Positions 8,599 to 18,853 are shown, numbered from the stretch's first letter. The stretch: DNA of 64,000 bases from Bacteroidales bacterium (GCA_017399905.1 JAFQAR010000020.1:1-64000); one strand, 5' to 3'. Notes: generated by a model from the letters alone, not told the origin. Made by a program: numbers and translations.

Positions 8599-9962
8599 AG
8601 CTTTTCTGTCAGAAGTTCCTTTATCGGTTCTATGAATCTGTCGATGTCTCCGGCTCCTACCGTCACGTAAAGTTCCTTTGCGCCAAGTTCGTCCTTCCGG
8701 AGATAATCCATCAGTTCTTCCTTCTTCAGAAGGATCTTTTCCGGCGCCGTGACATTCCTGAATATAATTTCCGAGGTCACGCCCGGTATCGGCTCCTCAC
8801 GTGCAGGATATATGTCCAGAAGGATGAGCCTGTCCACATTGCTCAGCGATGCTGCGAATCCCTCAGCAAAATCGCGTGTCCTCGTGTAGAGGTGCGGCTG
8901 GAAGATGACGGTGTGCCTGTATTCCGGATAGAACCCCCTGATCGAGCTGAGGGCTGCGGTAATCTCTTCAGGATGATGTGCATAGTCATCGATGTAGATG
9001 CATCTGTCGGTCTTGAGCTGGATGTCGAAACGTCTCTTTACTCCGGAGAATGATGCGAGGGCTTCGCGTATCTTTTCCGGTGCAAGTCCATATGTGAGTC
9101 CTATAGCAGCTGCAGCTACAGCGTTCTCTATGTTCACCCATCCCGGAATGCCCACGACGCAGTCTCTGATGACTCCTCCCGGCCAATGTATGTCGAACCT
9201 GCTGTCGCGGTTTCCGTCTCCGTCGGTCAGCACGGCATGGAAGTCGGCTTCCGGATTGTCGTATGAATATGTCATCACGCGTGCCTTCGTGTCTTCCGCG
9301 GTGATGTCCAGCCCGTATTTGGCTATTACGGTGCCGCTCACCTGAGAGGCGAAGTCCTTGAATGCCCTTCGTATATGTTCCGCATCGCCGTAGATGTCCA
9401 GATGGTCTGCGTCCATTGAAGTTATGACAGCGATCTCAGGGAAAAGCTGAAGGAAAGAGCGGTCGAATTCATCTGCCTCCGCCACGACGACGTCATTCGC
9501 GCCGATAAGGAGATTCGTGCCGTAGTTCTTCGAGATTCCGCCGAGGAAAGCCGAACATCCTTCTCCGCTGGCGGTGAAAAGATGGCTTACAAGCGTGCTT
9601 GTGGTGGTCTTTCCGTGTGTTCCCGCTACCGCCATGCACCTCTGTCCGGCAGAAATCTCTCCGAGCATCCTTGACCTCTTGATGACGCGGTATCCGTTTT
9701 CCATCACGTATACGAGCTCTCCCATGTCCTTGGGGATGGCAGGCGTATATACGACAAGTGTGCTTTCCACATCCTTAGGCACGAAGTCAGTGTTGTCTTC
9801 ATAATGTACCTCGATGCCCTCTGATTCAAGTGCGTGTGTGAGTGGTGAAGGGGTCTTGTCGTATCCGCTGACCTTATAGCCCTTGGCGTTGTAGTACCTG
9901 GCTATGGCGCTCATTCCGATGCCGCCGATTCCGATGAAATATATATTCCTGTATTCTGCCAT
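8595..9962 (-). CDS. murC: UDP-N-acetylmuramate--L-alanine ligase
   Basis: Adds L-Ala to UDP-MurNAc, the first step of the peptide stem. It shows the N-terminal Rossmann motif FIGIGGIGMSAIA, the Mur-ligase P-loop AGTHGKTTTSTL and the DDYAHHPEE segment characteristic of MurC. Length 455 is typical. It lies between murG and ftsQ in the dcw operon. Confidence 0.96.
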   Translation of the reverse strand: MAEYRNIYFIGIGGIGMSAIARYYNAKGYKVSGYDKTPSPLTHALESEGIEVHYEDNTDFVPKDVESTLVVYTPAIPKDMGELVYVMENGYRVIKRSRMLGEISAGQRCMAVAGTHGKTTTSTLVSHLFTASGEGCSAFLGGISKNYGTNLLIGANDVVVAEADEFDRSFLQLFPEIAVITSMDADHLDIYGDAEHIRRAFKDFASQVSGTVIAKYGLDITAEDTKARVMTYSYDNPEADFHAVLTDGDGNRDSRFDIHWPGGVIRDCVVGIPGWVNIENAVAAAAIGLTYGLAPEKIREALASFSGVKRRFDIQLKTDRCIYIDDYAHHPEEITAALSSIRGFYPEYRHTVIFQPHLYTRTRDFAEGFAASLSNVDRLILLDIYPAREEPIPGVTSEIIFRNVTAPEKILLKKEELMDYLRKDELGAKELYVTVGAGDIDRFIEPIKELLTEKL

Positions 9963-9977
9963 TCCTGCTTTCCTCTT

Positions 9978-11132
9978 TTATTTGCGGGTGTTTCTGTCCA
10001 ATATCCTGTATACTTCGTCAGCGATGGTCATGGCTGCATCGCGCAGTGCCAGACCTGCGATGTTCCTTTCCATCATGCTTCTTCTGTCCTCGTCTTCGAG
10101 GAGAGCACATGCTGCCGCCATCAGTTCTTCCTCGGCGTCGCTGTCCTTGATCATCATCGCCGCATCCTTCCTTACAAGGGCCATGGCGTTGTGGGTCTGA
10201 TGGTCTTCCGCCACATTCGGCGACGGTACGAATATGGTGGCCTTGTGCGCTGCGCAAAGTTCGGAAACAGAACTTGCTCCTGCACGTGAAATGACCACGT
10301 CCGCTGCCGCATAGGCAAGGTCCATCCTCTGGATGAAGTCGTAATGTCTGGTTCTCCACATGCATGGACCTCCGATGTCGTGTGCCTGACATGCTTCCAT
10401 GAAGTTATCTACAGACTTCTTGTAGTATTTTCCGCACTGCCACATCACTTCCACGTTCTCTCCGCCTTTGCAGAATCGGGTGATCCATGTTTTCATGGCA
10501 TCATTCAAAGTCTTGCTTCCAAGACTTCCGCCGAGGATGAGGATGTGCTTGAATCCAGGGTTCAGTCCATAGAATTCATATGCCTCCTTCTTCATTTCCT
10601 CCGTAGCCGGAACGATGTCCTTCCTGATAGGGTTTCCGCTCATCACTATCCTGTCTGCAGGGAAGAATCTTTCCATTCCGTCATATGCCACGCAGATGCT
10701 TTCAGCCTTCTTTCCGAGGATCTTGTTCGTCAGGCCCGCATAGCCGTTCTGCTCCTGGATGAGGGTAGGGATGCCGGAACGCCCGGCAGCCCACAGCAGG
10801 GGAGCGCTGGCATATCCTCCAACACCGATAGCTATGTCCGGCTTGAATTCATCTATGAGCCTTCTGGCCTTAATGACGCTTTTCACGACCTTGAACGGAA
10901 GCGCGAGATTTGACAGAGTCAGCCTTCTCTGGAGTCCTGCGACAGGCAGACCTACAATCCTGTAGCCTGCTGCAGGAACCTTCTCCATCTCCATCCTTCC
11001 CTCTGCTCCGACGAAAAGAATCTCTGTCTCAGGGTTGAGCTCCTTAAGCTTTTCTGCAATCGAAAGGGCAGGGAATATATGTCCTCCCGTTCCTCCTCCG
11101 CTTATGATTGCCCTTATCTTTCTGTACTTCAT
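9978..11132 (-). CDS. murG: UDP-N-acetylglucosamine transferase MurG
   Basis: Adds GlcNAc to lipid I to make lipid II on the inner face of the membrane (GT28). Motifs include the N-terminal GGGTGGHIFPALSIAE loop and, in the donor-binding domain, ILGGSLGSKTLN and SRAGASSVSEL. Length 384 is slightly above the usual value of about 360. Only three bases separate it from the upstream ftsW. Confidence 0.96.
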   Translation of the reverse strand: MKYRKIRAIISGGGTGGHIFPALSIAEKLKELNPETEILFVGAEGRMEMEKVPAAGYRIVGLPVAGLQRRLTLSNLALPFKVVKSVIKARRLIDEFKPDIAIGVGGYASAPLLWAAGRSGIPTLIQEQNGYAGLTNKILGKKAESICVAYDGMERFFPADRIVMSGNPIRKDIVPATEEMKKEAYEFYGLNPGFKHILILGGSLGSKTLNDAMKTWITRFCKGGENVEVMWQCGKYYKKSVDNFMEACQAHDIGGPCMWRTRHYDFIQRMDLAYAAADVVISRAGASSVSELCAAHKATIFVPSPNVAEDHQTHNAMALVRKDAAMMIKDSDAEEELMAAACALLEDEDRRSMMERNIAGLALRDAAMTIADEVYRILDRNTRK

Positions 11133-11135
11133 GGC

Positions 11136-12557
11136 TTATCTGTCTTCTTCAAAACTGTCTATCTGTTCGAGGATGTCCATGCTGACCTGTATGTCATCCT
11201 TGCCGCTGTCGTAAATAGGGAGCGCGGCTTCCTCTTCCTCCCTGATCCTGTTCCTTGCCATCCTGCTTATTGACAGTATCACGCCGAATGCTATGCAGAA
11301 CACAAGGAAGGCGAAGCTACCGTGACTGATCAGAGGCAGGGTCTGTCCTGTCATCGGGCCTATGTCCACATTGACGAACATGTGCATGAAGGCCTGGCCT
11401 GTAATGAGCACGCTCAATCCTCCGACTGCGATCTTGGCGTATTCGTTGCTGCAGAGTCTCGCTATGGTCGAACCTCTTGCAAGGAGACTCACGTACAGCA
11501 GGATCACTATGATTCCACCGAACAGGCCGTATTCCTCCACGAGGAAACTGAACATGTAGTCACCGTATATGTTCGATACTATGTACTTCTGCGTACTGTT
11601 TCCGCTGCCTTTTCCTGTCAGTCCGCCTTCGTGGACGGCTATCTTGGCACTGTACGGCTGCTTTATATCGTCGAGAAGATCGTAGAACTCCCTTGACCGG
11701 GGCTGTAGCGTCCTGAGCCTTTCCGCATCGTAGTCGGCTTTTAACCGGCTTGTCATAGTCGCCACGCGCTCGAATCTCTTGAACACCTTTCCATCGGTCG
11801 CGCTGTATACTCCCATGATGAGAAGAAGGGCCGCTATGCCGGCTGCACCGGCGAGGGCTATCTCCTTCAGCGGGGCTCCTCCTATCAGGAGGGTCGATAT
11901 GAGTATCACGCCTATGAAGACTGCGCTGGATCCGCTGCCCATGAGCGTGAGGACGCAAACTATGAGTATAGGTGCATAAAGGTAGATCGTCCTTTTCCAG
12001 AATGGCTGCGCAAATACTCCTCCCAGCAGATTCGCAAGCCGCAGATGAGTGCTTTTCTTTCTTTTGCGGGCCGCCGCCTGGTCTTCCTTGTATGCATGCA
12101 TCGCCCATGCGAGATACATGACCATAGCTACCTTCACGACCTCGAACACATGCATCTGGAGCCCTGCAATGCGGAGGGTCCTGTATGCTCCGTTTATTCT
12201 TTCGGCCTCGATGACACCAGGGAGCTGCACGTGGGTGTTCAACAGTACCAGCAGCAGGAAAGACACTCCGAATCCCAGCTGGGAGAATATTCTGAATATT
12301 CCGATCTTCCTTATGTTGTAGAGGCCGAAAATCAGCAGGAGACCGATTCCGACAATGACGAGATGGTCGGTTATGAAGTCCATCCTGTCCTTGCTGCCTT
12401 CCCTCAGAAGGGAGGTGGAAGAGAATATGGCAAGAATGGAGATCATGATCAGCAGGAATACTATTATCCATACGACCTTGTCTCCTTCAATGTTGTCTAT
12501 GAAGTTCCAGAACCCGTTTTTCCGGGTTCCGGCTTCCTTTTCCCTTCTTGCGTCCAT
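11136..12557 (-). CDS. ftsW: Lipid II polymerase / SEDS protein FtsW
   Basis: SEDS-family septal glycosyltransferase with about ten membrane segments, working with FtsI. Conserved features are the helix bearing HEGGLTGKGSGNSTQKY, the FLVEEYGLFGG segment and the GQTLPLISHGSFAFL motif near the C-terminus. It has a hydrophilic, charged N-terminus and an acidic C-terminal tail. The long loop near residues 150-175 is basic (KRKKSTH). Length 473. Confidence 0.94.
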   Translation of the reverse strand: MDARREKEAGTRKNGFWNFIDNIEGDKVVWIIVFLLIMISILAIFSSTSLLREGSKDRMDFITDHLVIVGIGLLLIFGLYNIRKIGIFRIFSQLGFGVSFLLLVLLNTHVQLPGVIEAERINGAYRTLRIAGLQMHVFEVVKVAMVMYLAWAMHAYKEDQAAARKRKKSTHLRLANLLGGVFAQPFWKRTIYLYAPILIVCVLTLMGSGSSAVFIGVILISTLLIGGAPLKEIALAGAAGIAALLLIMGVYSATDGKVFKRFERVATMTSRLKADYDAERLRTLQPRSREFYDLLDDIKQPYSAKIAVHEGGLTGKGSGNSTQKYIVSNIYGDYMFSFLVEEYGLFGGIIVILLYVSLLARGSTIARLCSNEYAKIAVGGLSVLITGQAFMHMFVNVDIGPMTGQTLPLISHGSFAFLVFCIAFGVILSISRMARNRIREEEEAALPIYDSGKDDIQVSMDILEQIDSFEEDR

Positions 12558-12561
12558 ATTT

Positions 12562-13896
12562 CTAAAGGTTTCTGGCAGCCTCCTTGAACTGTCTGCCTCT
12601 GTCTTCGTAGTTCTTGAAAAGATCGAAGCTTGCGCAGCAAGGCGAAAGCAGGACTACATCTCCTGCACATGCAAGCTTATGCGCGAGGTTCACTGCATCC
12701 TGAGCCGATGTTACATCGTGGATCTCCGGAACGGTTCCTTCGAATGAAGCATGGAACTTGGCGTTGTCCAGGCCCATGCAGATCATTGCCTTCACCTTCT
12801 CTTTCGCGAGAGGGATGAGGCTTGAATAATCGTTGCCCTTGTCGGTTCCGCCCACGATCCATACTACCGGCCTGGTCTGACATTCAAGCGCATACCATGC
12901 CGCGTCCACGTTGGTGGCCTTGGAGTCGTTTATGTAAAGCACATCCTTGATGCTGAGCACCTTCTCAAGTCTGTGCTCCACCGCCTGGAAGGTGGCAAGA
13001 CCGTTTCTTATAGCCTCGTTATCGATATCCATGACCTTCGCGGCAATTGCTGCTGCCATGGAGTTGTATACGTTATGCTTTCCTCCGAGGGCAAGTTCCT
13101 GAAGGTACATGTCGCACTCTTCCTCCTTGTAGCGGACGATCATCCTGTCCTCCTTCACGAAGGCTCCCTGAGGCACTTCCTCCTTCTGCGTGAAAGGAAG
13201 CTTCTGTGCCTTCATCACGATCTGGTCCAGATGTCTGATCGTGATTTCGTCGTCAGAGCAGAATATGAAGCAGTCCTCGCTCGACATGTTGCGTGTGATG
13301 CGGAACTTTGACTTCACGTAATTCTCCATCTTGTGGTCATACCTGTCAAGATGGTCTGGTGTGATGTTGGTTATGATGGCGATGTCAGCCTTGAAGTCGT
13401 ATACGTTGTCCAGCTGGAAGCTGCTGAGCTCCAGTACATAGATGTCGTAGCTTTCGGTAGCCACCTGAAGCGCGTAGCTCTTACCGATGTTTCCTCCGAG
13501 TCCGACGTTGAGACCGGCCTGCTTGAGGAGATGGTATATTAGCGATGTCGTCGTCGTCTTACCGTTGCTTCCTGTGATGCATACCTTCTTAGCTGAGTCG
13601 TAGCGTCCCGCAAACTCGATTTCGGATATCACTCCGATTCCTTTTTCCGCAATCTTCCTTACCATCGGGGCAGTCGAAGGGATGCCGGGGCTTTTCACGA
13701 CCTCGTCAGCATTGAGGATAAGATCCTCGGAGTGCCTGCCCTGCTCGTACGGGATCTCCCATTTCTCAAGCATGGCGACGTATTCGTCGGATATCTTTCC
13801 CATATCCGAAAGAAAGACGTCATAACCCTTTACCTTTGCGAGGACTGCGGAACCGACGCCGCTTTCTCCTCCACCTAAAACTACTAATCTGGACAT
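12562..13896 (-). CDS. murD: UDP-N-acetylmuramoylalanine--D-glutamate ligase
   Basis: Adds D-Glu to UDP-MurNAc-L-Ala. The N-terminus shows the nucleotide-fold motif VLGGGESGVGSA, the central domain the P-loop TGSNGKTTTTSL, and the C-terminal domain YINDSKATN and GGTDKGNDY, all MurD-specific. Length 444. It sits between mraY (20-base gap) and ftsW (4-base gap). Confidence 0.96.
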   Translation of the reverse strand: MSRLVVLGGGESGVGSAVLAKVKGYDVFLSDMGKISDEYVAMLEKWEIPYEQGRHSEDLILNADEVVKSPGIPSTAPMVRKIAEKGIGVISEIEFAGRYDSAKKVCITGSNGKTTTTSLIYHLLKQAGLNVGLGGNIGKSYALQVATESYDIYVLELSSFQLDNVYDFKADIAIITNITPDHLDRYDHKMENYVKSKFRITRNMSSEDCFIFCSDDEITIRHLDQIVMKAQKLPFTQKEEVPQGAFVKEDRMIVRYKEEECDMYLQELALGGKHNVYNSMAAAIAAKVMDIDNEAIRNGLATFQAVEHRLEKVLSIKDVLYINDSKATNVDAAWYALECQTRPVVWIVGGTDKGNDYSSLIPLAKEKVKAMICMGLDNAKFHASFEGTVPEIHDVTSAQDAVNLAHKLACAGDVVLLSPCCASFDLFKNYEDRGRQFKEAARNL

Positions 13897-13916
13897 TTCT
13901 TGTATCTGTTAGCTGA

Positions 13917-15215
13917 CTATCTTATCTTTAACAATGCTATCGTGATGACGGCAAGGATCATCCCGATGATCCAGAACCTTGTCACAATCTTGGCCTCAGG
14001 AAGAGCCTTTGACGGGAACTTCACGAGAGCCGGAATACCTTCCTTCTGGAAGTGGTGATGCAGAGGAGCCATCTTGAAGATCCTTCTGCCTTCTCCATAT
14101 TTCTTCTTGGTGTACTTGAAATAGAACCTCTGCATGAGGACTGAAAGGCTTTCGACGAAGAAGATTCCGCAGAGGATAGGGATGAGGAGCTCCTTCCTGA
14201 TGAGTACTGCGCAGACTCCGATGATTCCGCCGAGCATGAGGCTTCCTGTGTCTCCCATGAACACCTGGGCAGGGAATGCGTTGTACCAGAGGAAACCGAT
14301 GAGCGCTCCCACGAAGGCCGCCATGAACACTGCGACTTCACCGCTGCCCGGGATGTACATTATGTTCAGGTATTCCGCATTGACGATGTTTCCTGAAAGC
14401 CATGCGAAGATGCCGAGAACCACTCCCACTATCGCTGACGAACCTGTTGCGAGTCCGTCCATTCCGTCGGTGAGGTTCACTCCGTTCGAACATGCCGTGA
14501 TCACGATGATTATCATCAGGACGTATATCGCCCATTTGCAGTACCAGCCGAATGTTCCCTTGAAAGGAGAGAGCCATTTGTAGTCGAATTCGTGGTCCTT
14601 CACGAACGGTATGGTTGTCTTGGTGCTCTTTATCACATCATGCTTTTCAGGTTCAGGCATTGCGGCTCCGGCACTTACCGATGTGCTGTCTTCTGTCGCC
14701 GACATGACCACGATGTCTTCGGGTCCGATCTTTTCCCTCACGACGATATCCTCGCTGAAGCATACTGCAAGTCCGATGGCAAGTCCGAGAAGGGCCTGTG
14801 CTGCGAGCTTGCATTTTTCGCTCATGCCCTCCTTGTTCTTTCTGAAGACCTTGATGTAGTCATCTGCAAAACCTACGATAAAGAACCATATGGTGCTGAT
14901 TATCAGGAGAATGTTGTAGATGTTGGTCAGGTCTCCGAACAGAAGGACCGGTACGATGATGGAAAGGAATATGATGATTCCTCCCATGGTCGGAGTACCT
15001 TTCTTCTGCATCTGTCCTTCAAGACCGAGGTCGCGTATCTCCTCGCCGATCTGCTTCTTCTGTATCCACCTTATTATTCTCTTTCCCGCGAATACGGACA
15101 GAAGAAGGGCGGTGGTGAAAGATATTATTGCCCTGAACGACAGGTAACCGAAGAGTCCCTGTCCGGGAAGGTCTATGCCGATTTCCCTTAAATATTCGAA
15201 TAAATGATATATCAT
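13917..15215 (-). CDS. mraY: Phospho-N-acetylmuramoyl-pentapeptide transferase
   Basis: Transfers phospho-MurNAc-pentapeptide to undecaprenyl phosphate to make lipid I. It is a polytopic membrane protein with the catalytic motifs FADDYIKV, NGVNLTDGMDGLA, MGDTGSLMLGG and HHHFQKEG. At 432 residues it is longer than the usual value of about 360. The excess is a soluble insertion at roughly residues 150-212, rich in Glu, Lys, Ser and Thr, between two membrane segments. Longer MraY loops are known in Bacteroidetes. Confidence 0.96.
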   Translation of the reverse strand: MIYHLFEYLREIGIDLPGQGLFGYLSFRAIISFTTALLLSVFAGKRIIRWIQKKQIGEEIRDLGLEGQMQKKGTPTMGGIIIFLSIIVPVLLFGDLTNIYNILLIISTIWFFIVGFADDYIKVFRKNKEGMSEKCKLAAQALLGLAIGLAVCFSEDIVVREKIGPEDIVVMSATEDSTSVSAGAAMPEPEKHDVIKSTKTTIPFVKDHEFDYKWLSPFKGTFGWYCKWAIYVLMIIIVITACSNGVNLTDGMDGLATGSSAIVGVVLGIFAWLSGNIVNAEYLNIMYIPGSGEVAVFMAAFVGALIGFLWYNAFPAQVFMGDTGSLMLGGIIGVCAVLIRKELLIPILCGIFFVESLSVLMQRFYFKYTKKKYGEGRRIFKMAPLHHHFQKEGIPALVKFPSKALPEAKIVTRFWIIGMILAVITIALLKIR

Positions 15216-15220
15216 GTCCT

Positions 15221-16696
15221 TTATTTTTCCATTGTCCTGAAGATCTCCTCAACGATCTCCTTCTCGTCAAAATGCTTCTTTTCTCCTCCTGTGATCTGGT
15301 AGGTTTCGTGGCCTTTTCCTGCAAGCAGGATAGTGGCTCCCGGTCCGGCTATCATCACCGCTGTCCTGATCGCTTCCTCCCTGTCTTCGATGAACAGCGA
15401 TCTCGACCTTCCGTTGAGGTCCATGCCGGCCTTTATGTCCGCCATTATGTCGCTTGTCTTCTCTGTCCTGCTGTTGTCCGAGGTCACGATTATCCTGTCT
15501 GCAAGCTTCTGGGCTATAGCTCCCATTTCCGGACGCTTTGTCCTGTCTCTGTCCCCTCCGCATCCGAACAGGCAGATGAGCTCCCTGTCTCGCGCTATCT
15601 CCCTGAGGGTCTTGAGCACGTTCTCGAGGGCATCAGGCGTATGTGCGTAATCGATGACCACCGAAATGTCCTTCGGACCGCGGATGTTCTCCAGTCTTCC
15701 GGGAGCCGGCTTCAAAGCGCTCATGGCTACCAGGACTTCTTCAGGATCCGCTCCCAGCTCCACTGCCGTCGTATAGATGGCCAGCAGGTTGTAGGCGTTG
15801 TGGTTTCCGATCAGCGCACTCCACGCTTCAGTTCCGTCAATCCTGAGCAGCATGCCCTCGAAGCTCTGTTCAAGCACTCTGCATGTGTGGTCGGCGATGC
15901 TTCTGAGCGAATATGTGACTGCTCTTGCCTTTGTGTTCTGCAACATCACGAGTCCGTTGCGGTCGTCAATGTTGGTGATTGCTGCTGCGTCTGCCGGAAG
16001 CGTGTCGAAGAACATCTTCTTGCATCTGAGATATTCCGCGAACGTCTTGTGGTAGTCCAGGTGGTCGTGGGTCAGATTGGAGAAGATGCCGGCCTTGAAC
16101 CTGAGTCCAGCTATCCTTTCCTGTTCCACACCGATCGAACTTACCTCCATGAAGCAGTATCCGCAACCGGCATCGACCATCTCGCTGAGCAGCGAATTTA
16201 TAGTAAGAGGGTCTGAAGTCGTGTTTACCGCTTCCGTCCCTTTTGTGCCGACATAGTTGGCTATTGTGGACAGAAGGCCGCAGCTGTAGCCCATTGCCGT
16301 GAACAGTCTGTGGAGAAGGGTCACGGTTGTTGTCTTTCCGTTCGTTCCGGTTATTCCGACAAGGGTAAGCTTCTCCGAAGGATTGTCGTAGAAGTTTGCG
16401 GCCATGATAGCCAGGGCATGCCTCGACGACTCGGCCTTTATCATCGCCACCTCCTTTCCGGCAGCGGCGACCTGACGCTCCGCGCTTTCCTGATCTTCAT
16501 ACACGATAGCGCATGCTCCTTTGCCGATGGCTGTCGAGATGTACTCATGACCGTCGGAAGAATAGCCTTTCACGGCAATGAAGACCGAACCCGGGGTGAC
16601 TTTCCTCGAGTCATTGCATATCGCGGTGATTTCCATCTTTCCGTCACCTTTGACCAATATGCTGCCGCTGTCTCTTATTATCCTGTCAAGTATCAT
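15221..16696 (-). CDS. murE: UDP-MurNAc-tripeptide synthetase MurE
   Basis: Adds the third stem residue to UDP-MurNAc-L-Ala-D-Glu. Motifs are ITGTNGKTTTVTLL (P-loop), NLTHDHLDYH and the C-terminal LLAGKGHETYQ. The amino-acid-binding motif reads DNSR near residue 406 instead of the DNPR of diaminopimelate-adding enzymes. The Arg is kept, so meso-diaminopimelate remains the likely substrate. Its first four bases overlap the ftsI stop. Confidence 0.95.
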   Translation of the reverse strand: MILDRIIRDSGSILVKGDGKMEITAICNDSRKVTPGSVFIAVKGYSSDGHEYISTAIGKGACAIVYEDQESAERQVAAAGKEVAMIKAESSRHALAIMAANFYDNPSEKLTLVGITGTNGKTTTVTLLHRLFTAMGYSCGLLSTIANYVGTKGTEAVNTTSDPLTINSLLSEMVDAGCGYCFMEVSSIGVEQERIAGLRFKAGIFSNLTHDHLDYHKTFAEYLRCKKMFFDTLPADAAAITNIDDRNGLVMLQNTKARAVTYSLRSIADHTCRVLEQSFEGMLLRIDGTEAWSALIGNHNAYNLLAIYTTAVELGADPEEVLVAMSALKPAPGRLENIRGPKDISVVIDYAHTPDALENVLKTLREIARDRELICLFGCGGDRDRTKRPEMGAIAQKLADRIIVTSDNSRTEKTSDIMADIKAGMDLNGRSRSLFIEDREEAIRTAVMIAGPGATILLAGKGHETYQITGGEKKHFDEKEIVEEIFRTMEK

Positions 16697-18846
16697 TTCA
16701 GCACAAGCTTAACCGTTTCACCTTTCTTTCCTTCCGTTCCTGCAGCCGGAACCTGGCTCGCCACATGGCCGATGCCCTCATAAACACATCTGTAGCCGTT
16801 GTTCTCTATCGCATATATCGCGTCTGTAAGTCCCATGCCCATGACATCCGGTACAGGGACCGTGCTTCCGCTGCGCGTCGCTATGTATTGCGGCTTCATG
16901 GCAGGTACGTCGGCCTTTTCCTCCACCTTTTCTCCCCATCTGCTGTCCAGCGCCCACAGGTGGTCGACTATCTCCCTGAATGTCATTGCCGGAATCACAC
17001 CTCCGTAGACGCTCTTTCTCGTCGGTTTTGTATATACCGTGACGATTGCGGTGTACTGCGGGTCGTCTGCGGGGAAGAAGCCTACGAATGTCGCCTGATA
17101 TTTCCTGCGGCCCTCGCTGTCCTGATACGGATCCGGGCTTCCGCCTCTCTCGCTCTTGTCCAGAACCATTCGTGCCGTTCCTGTCTTTCCTGCAACAACA
17201 CATTTCGCATTCTTGAGCCTCGTTGCTCCCGTACCTTCCAGGGTCACCATAGTAAGTGCCTTTGTGAGTGAATCGGCAGTCGCTTTTGAAAAAACCGAGC
17301 CGTTCAGGATCTCCGGTCCGAATCTCTTCACGACTCTTCCGTTCTGCTCATGGGATTCGATGAGGTAAGGCTTCATCATCTTTCCGTTGTTTGCCACTGC
17401 GTTGTAGAATGTCGCTATGTTCAGCGGTGTTTCCATTACCGAGTAACCGATCGCAGTGGAAGGCAGTGTGCTTCGGCTCCAGCCAGCTGACGACGGGTCC
17501 GGTACCCTTGACTTCGTGCCGCCGTTCTCTTCCAGGTCGAAGTCGTATGCATCGTTAAGCTTGTATTCGTAAAGCCTGTCGATGAACTTCTTCGGATTGT
17601 CCTTGTAGTGGTCCAGCACCAGCCTGCGGAAAACGTAGTTGGACGAAATCTTGAAACCGTCCTGAACGCTTATCGTTGATGTCTGATGCTTGCGCTCCCA
17701 GTCCGTGATATAATGGTCTGCCGAGATCTCCGGCATCTCCTCTATGCGTCCGTGCCTTGTCGGAATCTTTGTGGAAAGGTCCACCTTTCCGTCTTCGAGA
17801 AGAATCGACAATGTGACAGCCTTGAATATCGAACCGGGCTCTCCGGGCCTGCCTACGGCCATATTGAAGTATTCTCCGAGTTCGCCCTTGCTGTTCCTCA
17901 TCAGGTTTACCATGGCGCGCACAGCTCCTGTCTTCACATCCAGCACCACCACGCATCCTCCTTCGATCTCCTGATCGTCTCCGATATTGGTCCTCAAGGC
18001 GCGGTCTGCGATGTCCTGGATGTCTATGTCGAGAGTCGTCCTGATATCGTATCCGTTCACGGCCTTCACTACGGAGCTGTCGGGGTCAGGGATGCTTCCC
18101 TTGTCGGTGCGTTTCATCCACTGGAGGCCTTCCTGTCCGTGAAGGATATAGTCGTACTTTCCTTCTATTCCGAGGAATCGGCTTTCTTCCGGATTCTCGC
18201 GGTTGATCCTTACGTCTCCGATCACTCTCGACGCAAGCTTTCCGTAAGGATACTGTCTGGTCTCGACCTCGGTCTTTATCATTCCGCTCTTGAACTGTCC
18301 TTCATTGAACAGGGGAAGCTCGCAGAGCCTGAGGTATGTCTCATGGTCGATGTTTTTCGTGATGGGCACATTCTTCCTGCCTCTGAGCGTGTCGGACTGC
18401 CTGTTGCGGAGGATCAGCTGGTAGTAGTACTGCTGGTTCCTGCCGTCCTTTGCAAGGACTGAAGGAAGCATGCGGCTCAGCTCATATGCCTTTCCGAGCC
18501 ATACCCTTTCAAGTGAGTCGGTCTCTCTTGCCGTATGTCCGATCCTGAAATCCTCCTTCAGGATGGTGCAGTCCATGTTTATGTTGTACATCGGAGTCGA
18601 GATGGCAAGAAGCTTTCCGTTCATGTCCATGATGGAGCCTCTTTCCGGCTTTGTCCTGCTGCTGTATTTCTTAGGCTGGAAATACGATACGGTCTGACTG
18701 TCCGGTTCCCAGAAGAACTGGATCTGCACTATCCTGCAGATCAGCACCAGGGATGCGACGAGGAAGAAGCAATACAGAAACCACAGAATCCTGCTGATCC
18801 TGTGTCTGTCTTCCTGTATAGGTGTATTTTCTGTCCTCTTTGCCAT
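16693..18846 (-). CDS. ftsI: Septal peptidoglycan transpeptidase FtsI (PBP3) with PASTA domain
   Basis: Class B penicillin-binding protein that crosslinks septal peptidoglycan. Order: a short cytoplasmic N-terminus, one membrane anchor (about 20-42), the non-catalytic dimerisation module, then the transpeptidase domain with SIFK (Ser339-Lys342), the SSN box (ISSNYVF) and KTG (AGKTGTARM). The last 65 residues form a PASTA domain (VPVPDVMGMGLTDAIYAIE), absent from proteobacterial FtsI but usual in Bacteroidetes. Length 717. It overlaps murE by four bases. Confidence 0.96.
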   Translation of the reverse strand: MAKRTENTPIQEDRHRISRILWFLYCFFLVASLVLICRIVQIQFFWEPDSQTVSYFQPKKYSSRTKPERGSIMDMNGKLLAISTPMYNINMDCTILKEDFRIGHTARETDSLERVWLGKAYELSRMLPSVLAKDGRNQQYYYQLILRNRQSDTLRGRKNVPITKNIDHETYLRLCELPLFNEGQFKSGMIKTEVETRQYPYGKLASRVIGDVRINRENPEESRFLGIEGKYDYILHGQEGLQWMKRTDKGSIPDPDSSVVKAVNGYDIRTTLDIDIQDIADRALRTNIGDDQEIEGGCVVVLDVKTGAVRAMVNLMRNSKGELGEYFNMAVGRPGEPGSIFKAVTLSILLEDGKVDLSTKIPTRHGRIEEMPEISADHYITDWERKHQTSTISVQDGFKISSNYVFRRLVLDHYKDNPKKFIDRLYEYKLNDAYDFDLEENGGTKSRVPDPSSAGWSRSTLPSTAIGYSVMETPLNIATFYNAVANNGKMMKPYLIESHEQNGRVVKRFGPEILNGSVFSKATADSLTKALTMVTLEGTGATRLKNAKCVVAGKTGTARMVLDKSERGGSPDPYQDSEGRRKYQATFVGFFPADDPQYTAIVTVYTKPTRKSVYGGVIPAMTFREIVDHLWALDSRWGEKVEEKADVPAMKPQYIATRSGSTVPVPDVMGMGLTDAIYAIENNGYRCVYEGIGHVASQVPAAGTEGKKGETVKLVLK

Positions 18847-18853
18847 CTTCCGT

